Below, piece by piece: positions 25,040 to 36,311 of a stretch of DNA of 64,000 bases. The translations under genes were made by a program, and so were the position numbers. Within the stretch, counting starts at the first letter, position 1. Each line of letters opens with the position of its first letter. The DNA comes from Isoetes taiwanensis. Lineage: Eukaryota > Streptophyta > Lycopodiopsida > Isoetales > Isoetaceae. The stretch covers positions 2,394,116-2,458,115 of the forward strand of contig JAJEKV010000100.1 in assembly GCA_021234155.1 (NCBI GenBank), read 5' to 3'. A model generated the notes under the pieces. The model worked only from the letters and a program-made list of their open reading frames with translations. It was not told the origin of the DNA and made no database searches.

Positions 25040-25283
25040 TAGAACAAATATGTCTCGAGTTCAAGGCCACTCAACGTCATATCCAATATAAAGTAGTTGA
25101 GAGCAAGATCCAATAAAGCAATATTGGTGTGGTTTAGTGTATTGTGTGCATTATATTTCCAATCAATTGGAAGTTGGGAGCAAGACCCAACAAAGCAATC
25201 TTGATGTGGTGTGATGTGTTGTGTGCATTATATGTCACATCAATTGGTAATTGGGCGCAAGACACAACAAAGCAGTGCTAGTG
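25040..25283 (-). repeat. Satellite units, minus orientation
   Basis: About 2.5 units of ~80-90 bp share GCAAGANCCAACAAAGCAAT and TTGTGTGCATTATAT on the plus strand. Their reverse complement matches repeats at 62160-62470 (ATGCACACAAC ... CATTGCTTTGTTG). The last unit is cut by the Mutator end at 25284. Confidence 0.75.
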
Positions 25284-25950
25284 GGCTCAAGATATATCTA
25301 CCCTGGATTCGGGGATCCCGGAGCTAGAGATCCCGTCCTCCGGAATCCCCAGGCGTTCTCGACGGGATCCGTTCGAGGACCCCCGTTTTCCCGTACCGAC
25401 ACATGCATGCACTGCCGCCGATCGGGCCGCCAAAACCCCGGCCGACTCCACCGCCCGCAGATCCCTCCTCCCGGGATCACGCTCGGTGATCCCCTCCTCC
25501 GGGATCACGAGGGCCTGGTCGATATCCTCTCCCGATATCGGCCGTGGTGATCCCCTCCTCGGGGATCACGAGGGCATGGTCGATATCCTCTCCCGATATC
25601 GGCCGTGGTGATCCCCTCCTCCGGGATCACGAGGGCCTGGTCGATATCCTCTCCCGATATCGACCGTGGTGATCCTCTCCTCCGGGATCACATCCATGAC
25701 AGGGCCACGTGCGCCTGGCTGTTAGCGGCGACGGTTATCAGCCGTAGCGATTCCGACCTCCAGGATCAGCACGTTGATTGCACCTGTGATTCCAGAGGCC
25801 GGTATCGGGAAACCTTTGGACGTTAGAGATTGAAGCGTAGACCCACCCAACGGTCCAGGTTTGAACTTGCCGCCCCATGCGGACCGCCACCGAATGAGGA
25901 CACGCGGGAGGTTCTCGGTGACCATCCTCCGGGATCACTCGAAACGTTGT
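25284..25950 (+). repeat. Left terminal region of the Mutator-like element
   Basis: After the terminal 60 bases, three near-identical ~61-bp units occur between 25480 and 25690. Each pairs a GATCC(CC)TCCTCCGGGATCAC core with CGATATCCTCTCCCGATATCG, itself a near palindrome. Sequence similarity with 62471-63240 extends over the whole region. GC content is far above the surroundings. Open frames across it on both strands are by-products of this composition. Confidence 0.85.
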
Positions 25951-26220
25951 TTCTCTGGTTTCTCTCACGCATGTCGAAGTAGCTCCGGTAGAGGAGCGGA
26001 ATGCCGCAGGCATGGACGAACTAGAGGAGAAGAGAGAAGAGGTAATCGATTACCAAGTCATTTGAATGAAGAGACATGCATTCCCATTTATATTTTGAGT
26101 ATTTTTCTACAGCTAAGGGCTGAAATACAGCCCGAATCACCTCCAAATGGGTTGTTTGATCATGGCAATCTCCATTGGTATCCCTGAAGAGCATCGGTAC
26201 CTACTATTCAAGGGGTGGGC

Positions 26221-28824
26221 GGATGTCGCCGTGGACCTCGCTACATCCACACCAACCGGGTTCAAGATTTTATTCTTGGGGAGCGTAAGAATTCCCAAGC
26301 ACCTTGCAACTTCTATCTCCTGAGTCTCCGAGGTCGAGAGAGTGTTAAGAAGACCCTACAAAGATTCCTTCTTGACCTTGAAGAGGTATAGACATTGTTA
26401 GATTCATGTGTTTTTAATTGGAAATCATCATTGAGTGAACCAAGAAATTATTGTGTTTGCTTGAAGTTATTTTGATTCATTTGAAGTGGTTCTTTTAGAA
26501 TTACACTCGTGTCTACATTAACTTGTATTTGCATAATACGTATATTGGTGTTCACATGGACCTCAAGACATGACAAAAAACACTCATGTGGTTGAGAATG
26601 GACCACGCCCACCGGGTACACGCAGAAAAGGGTTGAGAGGGGAGAGGGTGTGCGTGAGGGGCTGCGATTGCCATTTCACAATCAGGGCAACTCTATCTCC
26701 TTCCCTGAATTTTCACATATCACTTATTATGGGTTTGATCACAAGAATATCCAAGGTTTGCCTTGCCATGGTAAGTCCATTGACCCTCGGCAAGGGATTA
26801 AGTTCAAGTTAGCACCCCGGATCTCACAAGAATTGAAGGATTGGGTCCGAAAAGCTTGTGCAATGGCACACTCCACGTAGTGTCATGAATATGCATGAAG
26901 AGAGATGGAGATTGAAGCGTGATGTGCATGGAACTGAAAGCATGTGTAGGGATGATGTGCTCAAAATTCGGGACGTATACAATGTTGAGAAGGGAGTTGT
27001 TCGTAACACATGGAAGCTGCATGATGATCTTCCAACTAGCATCTATATGTGGGTTCAACAACACCAAGATTCGGTGTTCATGTATGAGCAAGGAGACTTG
27101 TTTTAGTTAGGAGTTATGACTCCAATCCAAAGGGAATCCATGTTGAGATTTGGTAAGAATGGAGCCATTTGCATGGATTCTACCTTCAAAACAAATGACA
27201 AGAGGTATGATTTTTCTTGAACCTTCATTTTGTACATTGATTTATTGGGTATGTATGTTTGTGCAGGTTCTATCTTTTCACACTCATCGCCTTTGATGAG
27301 TATTCCAATGGTTTGCCATTGGCTTACGTTCTAACCAATTCTCAAGAGAGTGGAGCTATAACAAAGTGGATGCAAGCACTAAAGGAATCCTTATGCCAAG
27401 ATGATCCTGAATGGCAACCTTCTTGCATCATTACGGATGATGCCCATGCTGAGATAAAGGCTGTAAAGAATGTAAGTTGTTGAAACTTAATCCTTGGTTG
27501 TGATTCACCTTGGTTATTTTTGTAGGTTTTCCCTAATGTACCCGTGCAAATATGCATTTGGCACGTGAGGAGGGCATGGATTAAATGGTTGCGTAAGAAT
27601 GTGAAGAACAAAGTGCATCGAAATGAGTTGTTCAAGGAGCTTGGTTATATTATGTACAGGACAGAAGGCCCTCTTGGAGACAATGAGTATGGGGAAGAGT
27701 ACATGGAAGTTGTGAGGAAAGAGGCCACCAGGAAATTGGAAGAGTTAGTGAGGAAGTATCCTCAATACCCTAAGCTGGCAGCCTACATGAGTAAGGAGTG
27801 GACTAAAAACATTTGTCAATGGGTGTTGGCTACAAGGATGTACCCTCACTCTAACCAAGAGACAAATGCTGCCATAGAGGCATGGCATTGTGCCTTGAAG
27901 AGGCGCCTGGGCATTTCTAAATGTGCACTTCGAGGAAGGAGGATTGATTGGCTGCTCTACATCCTAACCAATAACGTGGAGACACACATGACATACATCA
28001 GGTATAGTTCCTACACATCTAATCCTTCTCTAGCCTTTGTGTTTATATGATTCCTTTGTGTTGTAGGTCCATGAAGGAAGCAGGCTTTGTAGTAAAACAC
28101 ATCCCGTGGAGAGATAATAGAGTGCGCCATACGAGGTGCAAGGAAGATTGTCGATGAACAAGTCACATTCACCAACTTCGAGGAAGGTGAGGCGTGTGCA
28201 AAGTTTAACGCACTCTAGGGCTAGGTCCTTACTTTGTGAACGGGCACACAAGAATTGGGCATCTTTGTGGATCGCCCTTTGGGGAGCCAAGGGCAACTTG
28301 TGTAAACACCAGTTAAGGTTATGCAATTGTTTGGGCAACTACTGAGAGATCGGGATCTTTTACATGTGCTTGGGTCCCAATATGGGACAATTGTTTGGGG
28401 CATGGACCAGTTGAGGCCATGTGAGGAGATAGTTCCCGGGGAGGAAACCCATGTGAAGATGTGGCCCGACATTGTATGCTTGGGAGAGGAGTCTCTCTCC
28501 CAAATGGAGAGAAGGTTTAACTTGGATAAGACTCGTGCATCCTTACAGGAAGTAATTGCTAGAGTGGTGTCAAGGGCTCAAAAATATCCTAGCATGCTTG
28601 TTGCTACTGATTCTCTTATGAGACAACTCGACACTAGGCTAGAGAGAATGAATGATGTTGGGGGCACCAACATGATAGCCATAACAACTCTCCCCACCTT
28701 GGCAATTGAAGAGAAGTGTGGAAATAGTTTGGCCAGGCTCAAGCCTTTGATAGAGCTTGGGAACAGGAAGGACAAGAAAATCAAGAAGAGCTGGAAGCAA
28801 GTTGAGATGGAGGGGTTATTGTAA
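26221..28824 (+). pseudogene. MULE transposase, multi-exon, decayed
   Basis: Exon pieces in order: 26221-26385 (GPRYIHTNRVQDFILGERKN), ending at GTATAG; about 26570-26880, with a Cys/His start (RGCDCHFTIR) and, after a frame change, FSHITYYGFDHKNIQGLPCHG and the APRISQELKDWVRK helix; then the DDE core. Core signs: ICMDSTFKTNDKR, FYLFTLIAFDEYSNGLPLAY, CIITDDAHAEIKAV, VQICIWHVRRAW and NQETNAAIEAWH, which supply the two Asp, the CxxH and the Glu. Introns at 27205-27266, 27472-27525 and 28002-28066 have GT-AG ends and join the frame exactly. After the third intron the frame breaks soon; a last frame at 28321-28824 is mostly helical. A SWIM finger is not seen. The enzyme would cut and join element ends, giving 9-bp duplications. 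Confidence 0.85.
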
Positions 28825-28962
28825 GTATGCAGTTGAACAGAACATGTTAAGTCATTTATGAGTTTACTTTCAATTGTTCTCACTACATACGATAACTTAG
28901 GGGGCAACGCAACTCCTTTAAGAAATCAAACCATTGAGGTTAAATTGGGACATTTAAGAACC

Positions 28963-29390
28963 GGACGTGTGATCCCGGAGGTGGGGATCACACGGCATCT
29001 ACAGAAGAATATGCCTTAATATGCCTTAATATCGAAAATAGTAACCATACCATTGAAATTAAATAATGCTTTTTTCGCGGACGTGTGATCCCGGAGGAGG
29101 GGATCCCCATTAAACCCTGTTGTGATCCCTGAGGAGGGATCATCCCAAGATCTACAAATCGAATATGCCTTAATATCGAAAATAATATCTATACCATTGA
29201 AATTAAATAATGCTTTTTCGCGGACGTGTGATCCCGGAGGAGGGGATCATCCGGCATCTACAACGAATATCCCTTAATATCGAAAATAATATCCATACCA
29301 TTGAAATTAAATAATGTTTTTTTCGCGGACGTGTGATCCCGGAGGTGGGGATCCCCAGCCACGCACGTAGTGATCCCGGAGGAGGGGATC
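28963..29390 (-). repeat. Right-side subterminal array of the Mutator-like element
   Basis: Four tandem units of roughly 105-145 bp each begin CGGACGTGTGATCCCGGAGG; the first three also carry AATATCGAAAATA and CCATTGAAATTAAATAATG. The core GTGATCCCGGAGGAGGGGAT is the reverse complement of the core on the left side. The GC-rich core alternates with AT-rich spacer, unlike the left side. Confidence 0.85.
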
Positions 29391-29573
29391 ACAACATAAT
29401 AATCAAGGAACATTAACACATTGACCAATATTTCACATTGACCAATATTTCACAGAATTGTCTCATATTCCACATTGACCAATATTTCACAGAAAGTTCA
29501 TTTCTTATATTCATATGTGCATACAGTTTACTCAAATTACATTCAAATATACAGATTAGATCCATTGTTATTT

Positions 29574-29753
29574 TCAGGGGCCATTTAACAGCAGACGGGT
29601 AACTGGACGAGAGAACTGATCCGGGCCTTCGGGCAAATAGAAAGTGGATTTCCCTTGAGCTAGACAGTCACTCAATTTCTGCAAAACTGTAATGAAACAC
29701 TGCCGGGTATTGTCTATCTCTTTCTTCTGGAACCAATCCCGGGTAATGACAAC
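29574..29753 (-). pseudogene. Isolated exon-like ORF, unknown
   Basis: On the minus strand a good acceptor (TTGTTCTTTTTCAG) precedes 59 codons that end in TGA. Readable words include VVITRDWFQKKEIDNTRQCF and QKLSDCLAQGKSTFYLPEG. Codon choice looks coding-like. I do not recognise the family. It lies between the Mutator array and the chromovirus fragment, so it may be the last exon of a gene whose rest was displaced, or a transduced piece. Confidence 0.3.
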
Positions 29754-29849
29754 CTGAAAAAGAACAATTCTTAGCAATGACAATCTGAAAAGTGACAATT
29801 CGACAGTCATTCAGAATTGTGATTTACCTGATCTTTGGTGCTGCAAACA

Positions 29850-32521
29850 TCTCGACCCCTGATCCAGAGGAGGTTTTGGATACCCCAACCCTCCTAGAAA
29901 TGACCGAAGAGCAGCTGGAGATAGTGCCTGAAGCTCTTCTTGATCGAGCTTACAAACAGACCAGAAGGACTCAAATGTTACAATACTTGGTCAAGTGGAA
30001 GCACTTACCAGTTGAGGATGCTACTTGGGTGATGAAGATAGACCTTGAGAAGCACTATCCGGACTTCATGCGGGAATCTCAGGGCCGCACCATCAACGAT
30101 GCTATCAACCCCGCTCCCGACGGTAAGCTTGAAGGTTCAATTTGCCGAGAATCATGCTCTAGAGGGGTAGATGCATCGTATCTTCTAATAATAACCGATG
30201 ATGAGATCACCTTTGTGTTCTCTAGGACGTGGTGTATTGTTGATGTTGACATGACCGCGCATTGCTTGGAAAGCATCTAGTGCATACACTGCGTTCATCT
30301 CGGCTATACGGGGAACTAAACCATTCCTTATGCCGCAATGAATTGCAAGCCATAGACATGATAAGTTCCCTTGTAGATACATTTTCTTTTAATTATAGGG
30401 GGTGGTCCCTTCAACCACAATCTAATTATATTATTGATATACTGCTATATTGACATGTGCAGGTCAGTGAGCAGATCGTGACCTGCCATGTATAGAGGGT
30501 TGCTGATGACCCAAACTTTCTCGCACGTTTTGTTTACATGTGTTACTTTTGTTATCCATGATGTTTTTCAAATCAGACTTTCCTCTGATGATAAGTTTGT
30601 ATAAGGCACTTTGGTGCTTGCACCTTGATATTTCCAACTTCAATGTATTACTGTCCGAAATGCTATAATTTCAACGTATTAATGTTACATTCTTAACGTT
30701 AGTCTGATATTTTTCTAATAGAATTCTTTAAGTATATGTATCCGATTACCTAACCCCAATGCTGAGGACAGCATTATTTTTAAGGAGGGGAGAATGTGAC
30801 GTTCCACGTATTTATACGGTCTACGTCACGTAATTATACGGGACACATCCAAATACACGCACGTCACCCCCCTAAAGGTACGCCACCATGGGATACGTCA
30901 ACTTAATTGTAACCTAGGGGGTTACTCTAAAAGGGATTAAATTAGCTATGCTAATTTAACCATTAAAGATAATAACCTATAACTTAGGAAATTAAGGACT
31001 AAATAGGATTAATTAGGCTAATTACTGTTTTGGGAAGGCACCACCTGCCCCAATCGATTGGCCAGTATGGGGATTGCCAAATTAGGCTGTCAACCTGATC
31101 CCTATCCCTGTGTTGTCTCCCTCAATTCAGCCAAAGAAGGAGCAGGAGCTGAGCGCCATCATACCTATCAGAGCGCCACCATACCAAGTCGAACCTGTGA
31201 AGCAGAAGCTGAACCCTCAACACCCAAGAGATGGAAGCACCCCATGGTAACGAGTCCAGCCAGAACTCAGGTGAGTGGCTAGGATAGCCGTGAATTCTAG
31301 ATAACGCCCCTATTGGGCCTTGGTTGTGTTTGTTTCTCTGTTCTCTTTGTGTTTCAATCATAGGAACTAACCCTTGGTTGTAAAGGTAAGTTCTCTTTAT
31401 ATTTGATTCTGGTTTTGCTTGGAAAGGATGGATTGTTAGCTCTTTGTCTAGTATGACTCTGAAATGGGGGAATTACGGGGGGTAGAGACCTCTGAGCCAT
31501 GTATTGTAGTATGCTCCTAGATAGAGCCCTGTAGAGTCCTATTAAATGCGGCTTTGTGCACAAGAGCCCACCGGGTCCTAGATGCTATGGACCCGCTTAG
31601 CACCATAAGCAAGGAACACAAGGTGAAGTGGGGGTGGGGTCTTGCACCGAACATAAAAGGCTCCCCGAGACTCCTAGTGGGCTTTAGCCTAATAGCCGCC
31701 AAATGAAGCTAGGCGAAGCAGCCGGTATGGGTCCCGACACTCCCGGGGTACGAGAGGTGTGACCCCGCATGGGGCATCCCCGTACTTTGAGTAGATTTAG
31801 GGTGAGTAAGCCCGGTAAGGATGCGCGGGGGTTGCCGATGCGCACGTATTCTCTAGCTCACCCATGGAACCACTTGTGATTACGGGAGGGGCGGCTTCCC
31901 AGGCCCTCATCGGACCAGAGTCATGAACCCGAGTAGGCTCAAAAGGGTGATACCTTGAACTCCGCGTCTCCTGGCTATAGCGAAGCCATAGCATGAATTG
32001 ACCCATCCGCAAAGTGTGCACGGAGGGGCGGATGGAGTGGACAACCCTAGCCGATGTTCTATGCCAGCCAACGCCATGCCAAGACTCGGTCTGGCTCTCT
32101 TGAGGCCGGCCGTCCGTCGATCCTCACTGGAGTCTGAGCCGGGGTAGAACCTGGGGTTTGGGTGTTTTCTTAGTTTAGATGCATATTCTATGCCTTTGGT
32201 ATTTGGATGGATGCGCCACCCTTCGTGGTGGTTAATTATATGCATTCATGCTGTGTGCTAACCCTTGTATTCATGCTTCCGCGACGTAGGAGTCCCACTG
32301 AAGGCGTGGGCCGAATGACCCCTTCGTGTCCTTCTTTCGGGCATCATTTCATAGATGGCCCGAAATAGACGGAGGGCCCTGCTCATGGCAAGTTGGTTGC
32401 TATGGGAGGGGAAAGTCCCCGTATGTATATGGCTGGGTGTCGTATATATTTAGGGAGCGTCACACCCATGTACTCTTTGTATTCTTTTGAGTAATAAAGG
32501 CCCACGTTCCTCAAAAAAAAA
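29850..32521 (+). mobile_element. Ty3/Gypsy chromovirus, 3' part with LTR
   Basis: The fragment starts with the end of Pol. EVLDTPTLLE and LLDRAYKQTRRTQMLQYLVK plus WKHLPVEDATWV form the chromodomain that ends chromovirus integrase and guides insertion to chromatin marks. A purine tract (AAGGAGGGGAGAA) precedes a long LTR at 30795. Everything upstream of the integrase end is missing. The frame is broken in more than one place after the chromodomain. An A-run follows an AATAAA signal at 32493, so the copy ends at a poly(A) site, not at a normal LTR end. It belongs to the same LTR family as the element at 48709. Old and incomplete. Confidence 0.8.
30795..32521 (+). repeat. Long chromovirus LTR ending in a poly(A) run
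   Basis: It starts TGTGACGTTCCACG and shares many phrases with the LTR at 48709: GGGTAGAGACC, AATGCGGC, AAGAGCC and AGTGGGCT near AGCCTAAT. AATAAA at 32493-32498 is followed 14 bases later by 9 A residues (32513-32521). The region includes GC-rich blocks with chance frames on both strands. Confidence 0.7.
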
Positions 32522-32735
32522 TAAATGAGGTGTTTCTTTTGGTGTTGTTTGGAACTTGTAAAACATGTAGGATGTGGTTGTAGGAATTGGATAGAATATC
32601 CTAACAAGTGCAAACTCCTTGATCTTTTGTACTTCTTGAGGGTAGATAAATTATTTCTTTGATAGGGAATGTTCAAAGATCTTTCTTTATTCTAGAGAAG
32701 GTACATTCTTATTCTTATTTGTTACTTCTATGTAT

Positions 32736-32835
32736 GGTGGCATGGCCATCGGGACCACATTCCGGTGTGGACCGGTGGGGCTCCTAGCGGAGCCGGAGCT
32801 GGTCACCGCCACACCGAATGTGGGACCATGCCACC
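32736..32835. other. GC-rich hairpin B (100 bp)
   Basis: Arms GGTGGCATGG ... CCACATTCCGGTGTGG and CCACACCGAATGTGG ... CCATGCCACC can pair over most of their length, with one arm carrying ~7 extra bases. The hairpin is flanked by TGTATGG on the left and CACAAATATGGAAAT on the right. Hairpin A at 58897-59008 has the same plan, flanks and position before a T-run, but different arm sequence. No long gene follows here; small frames at 32900-33360 may be remains of a first exon. Confidence 0.75.
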
Positions 32836-35680
32836 ACAAATATGGAAATGGGGCGCCCATTTTTTTTTCTTGGTCTGGCGATGGCGATAGTCTGGCGATG
32901 GCGATGGCGCTCTGCGGGTATGGCCCTCGGGCCGCTCCTTGTGCTCTGACGGCCATGGCGCTCGGCATTTCCTGCCGTAGCGCAGTTAGGGCGCTCATTT
33001 TCTTGGTTGTGTTTCTTTTTATGAAGATTTATTTCACGATTCCCTTCTGTTCTTGAGGAAAAGCGGCTCTTTCATGATTCCAGTATGTTCTTGAGGAAAA
33101 ACGAGTAGATAGGAGTGATCTTTTGTGTCTCATTGTAATTTTTTCTTCTTTTTTATGGTTTCAAACTATTTTTTCTTTGCATGTAGGTCCGGGATGATCT
33201 TTTGTGCACGCAGATGGGGATACAGGTCATGCAAAGATTCAGATGCGAGTCTGATGCAAAGATTCAGATGCAAAGATTCAGAAGCATGCAAATGCGAGTC
33301 TGCTTGCTTCTGCTGCAACGGTGAAGAGATACAGAAAGGCCAAGCCGGACTTACAGCAGTAAAGTGAAAAAAAAGGGGAAGTCGATGCTACCTTTTCATT
33401 AGAATAGCCTCCGTTTCATTTCTTTCCATTGCTTTTGTTCCTTTCTGTATACAGAGGCTACTGTAAAAGATTTCTGTGAAAGACTTGTCTATTTTGGGAA
33501 AGCGGTATAAGATTTCTGTGTAAAAACTTGTGTCTATTTTGGGACCGGTTGTAGCCTGTAAATATATGTATGTGCGGAATTGGCTTCCCACTTTCCATTC
33601 CGGATTGTAGGGATATGCCACATGGCAGCACGTAGTTTATCTTCAGACAAAAACGGCGACCCCATTTCCATGTTGTTATTTGTGTGATACAACAAATTTT
33701 GCTTATGTAGGCATTTAAGCTTTCAAAGCCTCAGGGGCTAATATGAAAATGATTTCACAAGATGCTTCAAAGGTTAGTTACTTCTAGTTTTTTTTTTGGT
33801 ATCTAGATCATTTCAAGCAGTACATGAGTTTCATCATTAGGGTCAATATATTGTGTTGTAAAGGATGACCAAGCCAAGCAATGTGTGAGAAGTTGCACAC
33901 TAAGTTTTTTGAAAAGGAGACGAGTACTTAGTGTTGGAATCTTGCTAGTCATCATTGATTGGAATTAATACAATAGTTGTACTGATTATTTCCCCCAAAA
34001 TGGGCAATCAGATCTTTTTTCATTTTGTTATCTCCGGTCGCTTGAGTGAGAATATATTATCCTCAACTTATTATATCTTGAGCTACATAAACAGGGTAAA
34101 ATGATGCTATGACTCAATTATTTAAGTTGGTGGTTTACCACTTAAATATAATTAAAGAATGGAATAATATTTATACTGGTTATTGCATTGTTTTAATTTC
34201 TAAGCCTTCAAGGGATCTTCAAACGTGTACCTTCTGCTATTGTTCCAGCTTCAATTACAATTGGATTGGTTAATCTATGTTTAAATCACATTCATCTAAG
34301 AGGTAAAGGGTGTCGTTGTTGTCATTAAAGTATGCGCAATGTTACATGTGACACTAAAATTATCACAATGATTGAATAAGAATATTCTTCTTCCCTCAAG
34401 CCATTTCATTTAATACAGAAAGGAGATCTTGACTTGCTTTCAACAATGCCAAGGATAAGCTGTTTATGTTCAATTTCATAGTATGGAGTTTGTTGGATTC
34501 GACTGCTTTGTTAGAATGCAATTCTGCAAAAGTTGGATGAAATGTTGAGTTCAATGCATGATGCAAACATTATACCTTAGTATTGACCCACATGCATATT
34601 TTTAGTTATATTAAGAGCAACAAATACTAGTTCTTGTAGTTGCCGTTTGTTTGTGTCCCTACTGTCACTTTCAAAGGTTCTAAGCCATGTTCAATGGCCA
34701 ATGTCTTGGTCATAATAAAGGACAGTAAAAAAAATTCCCGTTGTGAGAAATACACATTATTGGCGCTTTTTTGCATCAAAAACAAAGAGGAAAACTCAAG
34801 CAATAAAAAATCAAACATTGGACAATAATATTATGGTTATATGGGTACCGGTATTCGATGCTACTAGAAGCACGAGAAATATTTTTCTTCAAAGAGATAA
34901 AGTCATTTAACACCAGCATTATGTTGAGGATCTTTAACAACTTGTTTATAGCAGTGCTACGCCACTATGGATGTGAGGTGTCTCCACAAAACTCACCAAC
35001 AATGAGAACCACTATCTTAACGAACCCATTCCGTAGCTCTAACATGACAATAAAAAATAAAATAAAAAAGGAACAAGATTGCGTATTAAACGGGAGCAAA
35101 TCATCGAAACGGGAGCAAAAAGAATATTTCATAAAGATTCCCTTATTTTTTACAAAAAGAGGAGTAAAATGAGGTGAAAAAAAGGCACATAAAATTGTAT
35201 TTTGACCCCCCCCGTAATAACTAATTTTTTTATAACATTTAACAAAAAATTGAAGTAAAGTCTGTAACTAGAATTGTAGTATTTTCTAAAATTTGCAAAA
35301 TTTACAGTTTTTTTCTAAGACTCAATCATGTGCAAAAGTGTGAGGAGTGATGAGGGAGAGATCCATCACGTCATCATATTCATTTATCCCATCTTCATCA
35401 CCTTCACTTCTTACACTGTCACTTGAGAAAGTGCTTGAGTTCACTATTAACAGATGGTGAAGCATTGCCACCACCACTCCCCTCCATCCTCTTCCTCGTA
35501 ATTACAAGCCTTTTTAAGAAAATTGATCGTCATCTGGATGATTGTCAGATTTCAATTTGAAATCATAGCACAATATAGTCACTTCACTTAGGCTCATCTC
35601 ATCCCTACAATCCACTTTCTTGGACTTTCTCCCTTTTCCTTGAGTTCACATTTCTAACTCATACCTACCTTCAAAAGCAT
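32836..35680. other. No recognised gene
   Basis: 32875-32970 is rich in GGCGATGGCGAT-type repeats, and 33230-33290 repeats CAAAGATTCAGATG three times. The rest to 35.6 kb is AT-rich with no domain in any frame. Confidence 0.4.
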
Positions 35681-36311
35681 TTTCTAAACATGTCGCAAGC
35701 CAGTGAATCTTGAGTTTAATTACTAAGCCTTCCTCCTTGACTGTGTCAAGTACTTTTGCTATCCAAAAAAGTCGACCTTTCGTTCTCCTTAGTTGAAAGA
35801 GCAATCATCATACCTTTGGCAATTTCTGTGATATTATCTTGAGGCTCATTCCTGCGTCTTGGTCCGAGATACATGACTCAGTCCTCGTCTTCCTGTACTG
35901 CAGGTGCTATTGTAGCATTGCTTGAACCTGGCTGGTTCTGGGATTGATGGAAGGTGTTAGCCCATTGAAACGGTTCCTGCAACTATCTTAGAGCTAGGTT
36001 TTGCATAAAGATTTTCTGCTCAAGAAAAAAATTTCTCCACCACATCTGGTCTTCTTCTAAATAAAAGCCTGAGGAAATTCCATTTTCAATGGCAAGGATG
36101 TCACTGGGGTACTTTTTTCTGCTTAGACTCCTTAGTATTTTTGAGAGGAAGTTGCTCAGCACGTTCTATGAAGCATGTTTGGAACAGATTTAAGGAAGCG
36201 CAATCCCTCTGGTGGACTCCAGTCTTTAGTTGTGGTGGACTCCGGTCTAAGATGCACGAAAAATCTGCTGAACATCTGAGTATAGCCTGCAAGTCAAAAT
36301 CCGATCTTTAC

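Larger units (their letters stand above)
25284..29390 (+). mobile_element. Mutator-like element with intron-containing transposase
   Basis: The left end (GGCTCAAGATATATC...) opens a GC-rich terminal region of ~650 bp holding repeated GTGATCCCCTCCTCCGGGAT cores. At the other side (28963-29390) the same core appears in reverse complement. A spliced MULE transposase lies between. No exact right terminus is visible near 29390, so the right side may be truncated or the family may have variable ends. The word left of the element, GTGCTAGTG (25275-25283), recurs in reverse complement beside the similar terminus at 62471. Confidence 0.75.

Noticed and set aside
25251-26187. Several open frames on both strands
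   Set aside because: They translate the GC-rich Mutator terminal repeats, have no domain and overlap each other.
29574-29810. The whole minus-strand frame as one protein from the first ATG
   Set aside because: The part upstream of 29753 is the pyrimidine-rich intron end before a good acceptor.
31058-32245. ORFs inside the long LTR
   Set aside because: They lie in a non-coding LTR, overlap on both strands and match nothing known.
34858-35172. 104-residue Lys/Phe-rich ORF
   Set aside because: Low-complexity AT-driven translation without domain, start context or splice signals.
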